From: a bacterium
GTDB taxonomy: Bacteria > Verrucomicrobiota > Verrucomicrobiae > JAJYAR01
Reading direction: 5' to 3'
Length of the DNA stretch: 7,560 nucleotides
Assembly (NCBI GenBank): GCA_021779435.1
Contig: JAJYAR010000117.1
Coordinates: 1 to 7,560 of the forward strand
The position numbers were made by a program, and so were the translations under genes. The stretch's first letter is position 1, and the number at the start of each line of letters is the position of its first letter. The notes below the pieces were generated by a model, which worked only from the letters and a program-made list of their open reading frames with translations, made no database searches and was not told where the DNA came from. Shown piece after piece: positions 1 through 4,836 of the stretch.

Positions 1-1
1 G

Positions 2-394
2 CTGCGCAGTTGCGGCTTCTCCGCGAGCAAGATCGCAGCGCTGCGCGATCTGTCTGCCCGCGCCGAGGACGGCACCGTGCCGAACCGCCGGGCTGCCACC
101 CGGCTCGACGATGAAGCGCTGATCACACGGCTGACCACGATCCGCGGTATCGGCCGCTGGACGGTCGAGATGCTGTTGATCTTCAGCCTCGGGCGACCAG
201 ACGTGCTGCCCGTGGACGATTACGGCGTGCGCGAGGGCTGGCGCCTGATCAATGAGCTCGCCACCCAGCCACGCCCCCGCGAACTGGCCGAGCGCGGTCG
301 CGCCTGGAGCCCTTTCCGTTCGGCGGCCGCCTGGTACCTCTGGCGGGCTGCCGACGAGGCGAAAGCGATCCGGCCGCCACCGGTCACCGTCTGA
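2..394 (+). CDS. DNA-3-methyladenine glycosylase II (AlkA-type), C-terminal part, cut by the left edge
   Basis: This is the 3' end of a base-excision-repair glycosylase of the HhH-GPD superfamily, which removes alkylated purines from DNA in the cytoplasm. The frame is open from base 2 with no stop and so enters from outside; 130 residues are visible. Seen: a segment resembling the usual FSxxKIxxLxxLA helix (about 14-60), then the helix-hairpin-helix IRGIGRWTVEM (140-172), then LPVDDYGVREG (206-238), whose Asp pair (215-220) contains the expected catalytic aspartate. The ending WSPFRSAAAWYLWR matches the AlkA-type WxPxRSxAxxxxW helix. A GTG at 77 could be read as a start but lies inside the conserved domain, so it is not the real one. 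The stop is TGA at 392-394. zwf follows on the same strand after 77 bp, so co-transcription is possible but not shown. AlkA itself or a related family member cannot be separated without the N-terminal half. Confidence 0.87.
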   Translation: MRSCGFSASKIAALRDLSARAEDGTVPNRRAATRLDDEALITRLTTIRGIGRWTVEMLLIFSLGRPDVLPVDDYGVREGWRLINELATQPRPRELAERGRAWSPFRSAAAWYLWRAADEAKAIRPPPVTV

Positions 395-458
395 CAGTGG
401 CTTGCGCGGGTGCGCAAGTCCCGCACACTCGCGACCATGGCCGCCACCCCCGGCCGGC

Positions 459-464
459 AGGGAG
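459..464 (+). promoter_or_regulatory. Ribosome binding site of zwf
   Basis: AGGGAG lies 7 nt before the ATG at 472. It decides the start of zwf: the frame stays open upstream to about 397, but only this ATG has a purine-rich site at correct spacing, and the NADP-binding motif then falls at the usual distance from the N-terminus. Confidence 0.7.
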
Positions 465-471
465 AACCGCG

Positions 472-1974
472 ATGGCCCAGATCATTCCCGTGGCGACCTT
501 TGATGGCGTCGTATTCGGCGCCACCGGCGATCTCACCCTGCGCAAGCTCATGCCCGCGCTGTACCGCCGCTGGCGCGATGCCCAGATGCCGCACGACAGC
601 CGCGTGATCGCGGCGGCCCGCACGGCGATCACGCCCGAGGCCTATCGGGCCAAGGTCTTCGAGGCGCTACAGGCGCACTTGCCCGCAGAGGAGCTCGCGG
701 GCGACGACCCACAACGGTTCTGCGAGCGGCTGAGCTATTTTGCGCTCGATGGAACCTCCAGCGAAGGCTGGGAAGCACTGGCGCGGCTGCTCGCCGAGGC
801 GCCAGAGCGGATCCGTGTGTTCTACCTGGCCACCGCACCCGATCTCTACGGCCCGATCTGCCGCAATCTCCACGCCTTCGGGCTGGTGAGCCCCCAGGCG
901 CGTCTCGTGCTGGAAAAGCCAATCGGCCACGACCTCGCTTCGGCGCGCGCGATCAACGACGAGGTCGGCAAGATTTTCGCCGAGCGCCAGACCTTCCGCA
1001 TCGACCATTTTCTCGGCAAGGAGACGGTCCAGAACCTGATGGCGCTGCGTTTCGCCAATGCCATTTTCGAGCGGCTCTGGACCGCCGACGTCATCGATCA
1101 CGTGCAGATCACCGTCGCCGAGAGCGTCGGCGTCGAGGGCCGTGCCGGCTATTATGACCGTGCCGGAGCGCTTCGCGACATGCTGCAGAATCACCTTCTG
1201 CAACTCCTCTGCCTGCTGGCGATGGAACCACCCGTGTCGCTCGACGCCGATGCGGTTCGCGATGAGAAGTTGAAAATCCTCCGCGCGCTGCGGCCGATCG
1301 CGCCACACGAAACGAGCCAGCTCACGGTGCGCGGACAATACACACAGGGCGCGATCGACGGGCGCGGCGTGCCTGGGTATGCCACGGAGCTCGGACGGCC
1401 GAGCCGCACGGAGACCTTCGTCGCCCTGAAGACGGAAATCCGCTCCTGGCGCTGGGCGGGCGTGCCGTTCTACCTGCGCACCGGCAAGCGCCTGCCGCGC
1501 AAGGTCTCCGAGGTCGTCGTGCAGTTCCGAAGCGTGCCGTTCTCACTGTTTCCGCGTGAGGCCGCGGAGTTGCAACCCAACAAGCTGATCATGCGGCTGC
1601 AGCCCGACGAAGGCATGCATCTCGCTCTGATGACCAAGGACCCTGGCCCGGGTGGGCTCCGGCTCCGCCCGGCCCGACTCGATATCAGCTTCGAACAGGC
1701 GTTCGGCACGCGCTATCCGGACGCCTATGAACGGTTGCTGATGGACTCCGTACGCGGCAACACGACCTTGTTCATGCGCCGCGACGAGGTGGAAGCCGCC
1801 TGGGCTTGGGTCGAGCCCATCCTGCAAGGCTGGACCGAATCGTCCGAAGCGCCGCGGCCATATTCGGCGGGCAGCTGGGGACCGACGGCCGCGATCGCCC
1901 TCGTCGAGCGGGAGGGCCGCACCTGGCACGAGGAATGGGAGGATACGGCGTCCAGCCTTGAGCCCGGCCACTGA
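472..1974 (+). CDS. zwf: Glucose-6-phosphate 1-dehydrogenase
   Basis: The enzyme oxidises glucose-6-phosphate to 6-phosphogluconolactone with NAD(P)+. It is the entry step of the oxidative pentose-phosphate and Entner-Doudoroff routes, in the cytoplasm. The 500-aa length is normal for bacterial G6PD. Seen: the Rossmann nucleotide motif GATGDLTLRKL (residues 16-26); the substrate site RIDHFLGKE (176-184); GYYDRAGALRDMLQNHLLQ, with His241; and FYLRTGKRLPRK, with Lys339. Asp178 and His241 correspond to the Asp-His catalytic dyad known in Leuconostoc G6PD (Asp177/His240), so the enzyme should be active. Upstream in-frame codons (397-471) translate to a Cys/His-rich stretch without family resemblance, so the ATG at 472 with its AGGGAG site is preferred. 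No pgl, edd, eda or gnd is next to it; the neighbours are a DNA glycosylase upstream and an rpfF-like gene 272 bp downstream. NAD or NADP preference cannot be read safely. Confidence 0.97.
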   Translation: MAQIIPVATFDGVVFGATGDLTLRKLMPALYRRWRDAQMPHDSRVIAAARTAITPEAYRAKVFEALQAHLPAEELAGDDPQRFCERLSYFALDGTSSEGWEALARLLAEAPERIRVFYLATAPDLYGPICRNLHAFGLVSPQARLVLEKPIGHDLASARAINDEVGKIFAERQTFRIDHFLGKETVQNLMALRFANAIFERLWTADVIDHVQITVAESVGVEGRAGYYDRAGALRDMLQNHLLQLLCLLAMEPPVSLDADAVRDEKLKILRALRPIAPHETSQLTVRGQYTQGAIDGRGVPGYATELGRPSRTETFVALKTEIRSWRWAGVPFYLRTGKRLPRKVSEVVVQFRSVPFSLFPREAAELQPNKLIMRLQPDEGMHLALMTKDPGPGGLRLRPARLDISFEQAFGTRYPDAYERLLMDSVRGNTTLFMRRDEVEAAWAWVEPILQGWTESSEAPRPYSAGSWGPTAAIALVEREGRTWHEEWEDTASSLEPGH

Positions 1975-2061
1975 ATCGCCGTGCCGACGCTGGCCGCGCG
2001 CGACGGAATCGACCGACGATTGTATGGCGGCACGCAGCTGAACCAGCCGCGGGCCAGTACG

Positions 2062-2082
2062 AATGCGTGCATTTCTCGAAAT
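2062..2082. repeat. Overlapping short inverted repeats upstream of the rpfF-like gene
   Basis: AATGC-GT-GCATT (2062-2073) overlaps ATTTC-TC-GAAAT (2071-2082). The spot is more AT-rich than its surroundings and lies about 165 bp before the start codon at 2247. The arms recur in the longer inverted repeat at 2118-2139, as if one sequence-specific regulator used both. The regulator is unknown, and chance is possible for such short arms. Confidence 0.35.
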
Positions 2083-2117
2083 CATACAACCACACGTAGG
2101 ATTCGCGCGCTTTGGCA

Positions 2118-2139
2118 CGCATTTCAGTGGCGAAATGCG
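2118..2139. repeat. Inverted repeat CGCATTTC-N6-GAAATGCG upstream of the rpfF-like gene
   Basis: This is a perfect 8-bp inverted repeat with a 6-bp spacer (arms 2118-2125 and 2132-2139), total length 22 bp, the size of a dimeric-regulator operator. Its core GCATTTC/GAAAT is shared with the site at 2068-2082, about 50 bp upstream. It is placed 108-129 bp before the rpfF-like start. Operator function is an inference; it could also be a short RNA hairpin if the transcript starts further upstream. Confidence 0.45.
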
Positions 2140-2171
2140 CGCAACCGCTTCAAGATGTCGTTCGTCTGCCC

Positions 2172-2204
2172 CGGGTGGGAGGCGGCTTGGGTCCGATCCA
2201 CCCG
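2172..2204 (+). other. Possible stem-loop in the leader of the rpfF-like gene
   Basis: CGGGTGG (2172-2178) can pair with CCACCCG (2198-2204) across a 19-nt loop, extended by one G-U pair. It lies 43-75 nt before the ATG at 2247. No run of T follows, so a simple intrinsic terminator for zwf is unlikely. If transcribed with the downstream gene it would be a 5'-UTR hairpin. No known riboswitch is recognised. Confidence 0.3.
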
Positions 2205-2232
2205 AGGGAACCCCTGCGTCCATACCCTGCCC

Positions 2233-2239
2233 GAGGAGA
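2233..2239 (+). promoter_or_regulatory. Ribosome binding site of the rpfF-like gene
   Basis: CGAGGAG, with core GAGGAG ending at 2239, stands 7 nt before the ATG at 2247. It is the strongest Shine-Dalgarno sequence in the window. It fixes the start against the in-frame upstream ATG at 2112, which would lie within the inverted-repeat region, and the downstream ATG at 2310, which lacks a site. Confidence 0.8.
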
Positions 2240-2246
2240 TCACTCC

Positions 2247-3233
2247 ATGACCTATCATCCGAAAACCTATGTAAACGTTAACGATCGCGCGGGAAACGAC
2301 GCGACCCTCATGGCTCCAGACGTGTCTTCATTTACGGCACCGGCGGTCGTTCATCTGCCGGAAGCCCAAACCCTCACCCGCTTCCAGCATCTTGAGACAA
2401 CGATCGATCCGGAGGTGGCCACCTATTGGTGCTTCATGAAGCCGGCCGGCCGGCCCAGTTTCAGCCCCGAACTCCTCGCCGACATCACGGCGATGCAGCG
2501 CGGCATCCGCCAGGAATTCGCCTGCCGCGCTCAAAGCGGCGCCACCCAGCTCAAATATTTCGTGCTGGCCTCCCGCATTCCCGGCGCTTTCAGCCTCGGC
2601 GGCGACCTCGCCCTCTTCGCCGACCGCATCCGCGCCGCCGACCGTTCCGCGCTGCGCCACTACGCGCATCACTGCATCGAGGCCGTATACAACAATTCCA
2701 TCAGTTTTGGCCTGCCGATGATCACCGTGGCTCTGGTCCAGGGTGACGCGCTGGGTGGCGGCTTCGAGGCAGCACTGGCCTGCAACCTGATCGTCGCCGA
2801 AAAGAGCGCGAAGTTCGGGTTGCCGGAAGTGCTGTTCAACCTCTTCCCGGGCATGGGCGCCTACAGCTTCCTCTCGCGCCGACTCGATGCCGTGCGCGCC
2901 GAGCGCATGATCCTCAGCGGCCGCACCTACACCGCCGAGGAACTGCATGACATGGGCTTGGTCGACGTCGTGGCCGAGGACGGCATGGGCGAACTCGCCG
3001 TGCGCGACCTCATCGACCGGCACCAGCGGCGCCATAACGCCCACGAGGCCGTCTATCAGGCCCGCCGCCGGGTCAACCCCATCACCCTCGAGGAGCTGCT
3101 CGACGTCACCGATATCTGGGTCGATGCGGCATTGCGGCTGACGGAATCGGACTTGCGCCGGATGGCCCGCCTGACTGCGGCCCAGGATCGCCGCAAGAGC
3201 GCTCCGAACCCGCTCTCGATCGCCGCCGAGTAA
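2247..3233 (+). CDS. rpfF: RpfF-like DSF synthase (crotonase-family acyl-ACP dehydratase/thioesterase)
   Basis: Crotonase-fold protein of 328 aa. RpfF enzymes convert 3-hydroxyacyl-ACP to cis-2-unsaturated fatty acids, the diffusible signal factors (DSF) used in cell-cell signalling, by combined dehydratase and thioesterase action. Seen: LGGDLALF at the oxyanion region, then ALVQGDALGGGFEAAL with Glu174, and FGLPEVLFNLFPGMGAYSF with Glu194. Their 20-residue spacing equals that of the two catalytic glutamates of Xanthomonas RpfF (Glu141, Glu161). Further RpfF-like stretches are YWCFMKPAGRPSFSPELLADI before the core, AERMILSGRTYTAEELHDMGLVD, and a C-terminal TDIWVDAALRL...MARLTAAQDRR. Ordinary enoyl-CoA hydratases do not carry this combination. 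The N-terminus is about 33 residues longer than in Xanthomonas RpfF, and its first 40 residues look unstructured. No sensor or DSF-turnover gene is adjacent. The 5' region is 272 bp and rich in inverted repeats, which suggests its own regulated promoter. The family is secure; the actual product is inferred. Confidence 0.88.
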   Translation: MTYHPKTYVNVNDRAGNDATLMAPDVSSFTAPAVVHLPEAQTLTRFQHLETTIDPEVATYWCFMKPAGRPSFSPELLADITAMQRGIRQEFACRAQSGATQLKYFVLASRIPGAFSLGGDLALFADRIRAADRSALRHYAHHCIEAVYNNSISFGLPMITVALVQGDALGGGFEAALACNLIVAEKSAKFGLPEVLFNLFPGMGAYSFLSRRLDAVRAERMILSGRTYTAEELHDMGLVDVVAEDGMGELAVRDLIDRHQRRHNAHEAVYQARRRVNPITLEELLDVTDIWVDAALRLTESDLRRMARLTAAQDRRKSAPNPLSIAAE

Positions 3234-3249
3234 GCGCCCGTGCGCCGGA

Positions 3250-3287
3250 CGTGCCCTGCCGCCTATGTCTTATCGGCGGCAGGCACG
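3250..3287. terminator. Hairpin between convergent rpfF-like and mak genes
   Basis: A 13-bp stem with one bulged C (left arm 3250-3263, right arm 3275-3287) has an 11-nt loop and lies between the rpfF-like stop (3233) and the mak stop (3305). Its placement between tail-to-tail genes fits a bidirectional terminator. No T-tract follows on either strand, so it may act only as an RNA 3'-end stabiliser or with Rho. The stem is flanked on both sides by the direct repeat GTGCGCCGG (3240-3248 and 3288-3296). Confidence 0.55.
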
Positions 3288-3304
3288 GTGCGCCGGCGTC
3301 GCGC

Positions 3305-4192
3305 TCAATCGTCCGGCCAGAGCCACGCTGCACCCCGGACCCCGGAGCTGTCCCCATGGACAGCGCGCCGGATCTCGGTCCGGCCAAGCCGACAGAATTG
3401 GAACTGGCGCATCAACTCCGGGGTATCCTTGTAGAGGTGCGCCATATTGGAAAGCCCGCCGCCGAGAACGATCACGTCCGGGTCCAAAATATTGACGATT
3501 TCCGCCAGCGCGCGGGCGAAGTTGCCAGTATGGCGCCGCAACGCGGCTTGCGCGCGCGGGTCGCCGGCCGCCGCCCGCGCAGGGATGGTGCTGGCGTCGT
3601 GGGCCGCGGGGCCATCGCACGCCTGCGCGAGAGCAACGCCGGAGAGCACCGTCTCGATGCACCCACGCCGGCCGCACCAGCAGGCTTTGCCAGGAAGGTC
3701 GGCTGGGTCCTCGAACGGAAAGCGATTATGGCCCCATTCCCCGGCGAGGCCGTTGGCGCCGAGGATCGGCCGGGCATCGACGACCACGCCGCCACCGACG
3801 CCGGTGCCGAGAATCACGCCGAACACCACGCGCGCCCCGCGCCCGGCGCCGTCCGTCGCCTCGCTGAGGGCGAAGCAGACGGCATCGTTGGCGACGCGCA
3901 CCGGGCGCCCGAGCGCCGCGGCCAGATCGCGGTCGATTGCGTGGCCGTTGAGCGCGGTTCCGTCCCGGACATGCCAGTTGGCGGGGTCGACGCGGCCCGG
4001 GAAGCCGACACCGACGCTCGCCGCATGCCCCGTGACGGCCTCGGCAGCCTGAACCAGGCCGGCGATCGCCTCCAGAACCGCCCCGTAACTCGTCGGCATG
4101 GCGGCGCGGCGGCGGAACACGATGGCACCGTCGTACGCCAGCACCGCGATCTCGATCTTGGTGCCGCCGATATCGATCCCGATCCGGTTCAT
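3305..4192 (-). CDS. mak: ROK-family sugar kinase, manno(fructo)kinase Mak-like
   Basis: ATP-dependent hexose kinase of 295 aa, the usual length of the family; it most probably phosphorylates fructose (and mannose) at C6 in the cytoplasm. Seen: the phosphate-binding loop IGIDIGGTK at the N-terminus; VANDAVCFALSEA with the expected catalytic base Asp103; the second phosphate motif LGTGVGGG (128-135); GEWGHN with His155; and CWCGRRGCIET with Cys171, Cys173 and Cys178. His155 and the three Cys form the structural zinc site of ROK proteins. The region VNILDPDVIVLGGGLSN and the ending HGDSSGVRGAAWLWP closely resemble what I recall of Escherichia coli Mak, which makes this better than a generic ROK call; N-acetylglucosamine kinase (NagK) is the main alternative. 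There is no helix-turn-helix domain, so it is not a ROK repressor. Its ATG overlaps the allA stop in an ATGA, so translation is probably coupled to allA. Confidence 0.9.
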   Translation of the reverse strand: MNRIGIDIGGTKIEIAVLAYDGAIVFRRRAAMPTSYGAVLEAIAGLVQAAEAVTGHAASVGVGFPGRVDPANWHVRDGTALNGHAIDRDLAAALGRPVRVANDAVCFALSEATDGAGRGARVVFGVILGTGVGGGVVVDARPILGANGLAGEWGHNRFPFEDPADLPGKACWCGRRGCIETVLSGVALAQACDGPAAHDASTIPARAAAGDPRAQAALRRHTGNFARALAEIVNILDPDVIVLGGGLSNMAHLYKDTPELMRQFQFCRLGRTEIRRAVHGDSSGVRGAAWLWPDD

Positions 4193-4659
4193 GGGCCGAG
4201 GACGCGCACGGGGACGGACAGAGTGAAGAACTCGGTGTCCGCGTCGTCACCCGCGCGGAAGGTGAGGATCGCGAAAAGCCCGTCGCGCTCGAGCGCGGTA
4301 CCGGGGTGGTGCCAGACATTGGCCCGATAGGTCACGCTCTGATCGGATGCGGCGACGAAACCGCGGGCCCGGCTCATGTCCGGCCTGCCACCGGCGTCCG
4401 CCGGCGCGACCAGGACGAGATAGGCAGCCGCGTCAATTGGCACGAAGCTCTGCGAGGACGTCGCATGCCGCTCCATCAGGGTCGCGTCCATTGGTAGCGG
4501 CTTCATCGCCAACGTCGCAAAATCGAGATGCGGACGGGCCGGAGCGCGCAAATTCTGCAACTCATCGACAAGCCCGAACCGCATCCGGCCGCGCGCCAGC
4601 GGGGCAACGGTGCCGAACGGGGCGAAATCCCCTTCCGTGAGCGGGACCAGATTGATCAT
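4189..4659 (-). CDS. allA: Ureidoglycolate lyase
   Basis: This enzyme splits (S)-ureidoglycolate into glyoxylate and urea, the last carbon-releasing step of allantoin/purine catabolism in the cytoplasm. The 156-aa length is normal for the AllA family (about 160). Seen: an N-terminal LTEGDFAPFG, common in the family; ERHATSSQSFVPI (residues 63-75), the characteristic ERHxxxSQxFxP block; RGFVAASDQSVTYRANVWHHP (99-119) with the QxVxYxxxxWHHP block; and a following beta-strand FAILTFRAGDD. GGAG 7 nt before the ATG at 4659 supports the start. The last four bases overlap the mak start (ATGA). No other allantoin or urate genes are in the window, and fusing this step to a sugar kinase operon is unusual. 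Members of this cupin-like family with another ureido or sugar-acid substrate remain possible. Confidence 0.88.
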   Translation of the reverse strand: MINLVPLTEGDFAPFGTVAPLARGRMRFGLVDELQNLRAPARPHLDFATLAMKPLPMDATLMERHATSSQSFVPIDAAAYLVLVAPADAGGRPDMSRARGFVAASDQSVTYRANVWHHPGTALERDGLFAILTFRAGDDADTEFFTLSVPVRVLGP

Positions 4660-4666
4660 GGCAGGA

Positions 4667-4670
4667 CTCC
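4667..4670 (-). promoter_or_regulatory. Ribosome binding site of allA
   Basis: On the minus strand GGAG precedes the allA ATG (4659) with a 7-nt spacer. A convincing -35/-10 pair is not seen further upstream; CATACT about 30 nt before the ATG is the nearest -10-like sequence, without a good -35 partner. Confidence 0.55.
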
Positions 4671-4764
4671 GAGCCGGTTAACCGGGCGGAGTATGCCACG
4701 AAACCCCGCACGCTCCCCATACTGGACACCAACCCGGCCGCTGCTCCAGCCCTTTTAGCCCCAG

Positions 4765-4805
4765 TGCCCGTCTGCGGGTGCCCGTCTGCGGGTGCCGTCT
4801 GCGGG
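4765..4805. repeat. Three tandem copies of a 14-bp unit with internal dyad
   Basis: Unit TGCCCGTCTGCGGG occurs at 4765-4778 and 4779-4792. A third copy at 4793-4805 has lost one C (13 bp). Each full unit contains CCCG-TCTG-CGGG, able to form a 4-bp stem with a 4-nt loop. The array lies in the 161-bp gap between the Hint gene stop and allA, in the 3' region of the Hint transcript and upstream of allA. It looks like a small slippage-expanded tandem repeat; a role in ending transcription or in copy-number variation is inference. Confidence 0.75.
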
Positions 4806-4836
4806 CGTCTAAGCGGCGGGCTAAGCGCTGAGACGC
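4805..4836 (-). terminator. Stem-loop over the stop codon of the Hint gene
   Basis: GCGTCT (4805-4810) pairs with AGACGC (4831-4836), continued after one mismatch by AGCG (4812-4815) with CGCT (4826-4829), loop 10 nt. The TAG stop (4823-4821) is in the loop. No U-tract follows, so intrinsic termination is doubtful; the neighbouring tandem hairpins could add to it. Confidence 0.3.

Noticed and set aside
77..394. A short stand-alone gene starting at GTG 77
   Set aside because: The same frame continues to the left edge with AlkA-type residues, so this is the interior of a truncated glycosylase gene and not a small gene.
397..471. Longer zwf frame starting upstream of ATG 472
   Set aside because: The added residues are not G6PD-like and the start lacks a ribosome site; the ATG at 472 has AGGGAG at 7 nt.
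2114..2128. Sigma-54 promoter-like TGGCAC upstream of the rpfF-like gene
   Set aside because: The -24 half TGGCAC is present, but the -12 position reads AG instead of the required GC at the fixed spacing.
2112..2246. Longer rpfF-like frame beginning at ATG 2112
   Set aside because: The extra 45 residues show no RpfF resemblance and run through the inverted repeats and leader hairpin; the GAGGAG site points to ATG 2247.
2328..3044. Long - strand open frame opposite the rpfF-like gene
   Set aside because: It is antisense to a strongly conserved crotonase; its composition is that of a mirrored codon pattern and no motif is seen.
3251..4330. Long + strand open frame of 359 codons opposite mak
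   Set aside because: It is antisense to a clear ROK kinase, Arg/Ala/Pro-rich as expected of a shadow in GC-rich DNA, and resembles no family.
4660..4820. CRISPR-like array in the tandem repeats
   Set aside because: The units are 14 bp, directly adjacent with no spacers, and no cas gene is present.
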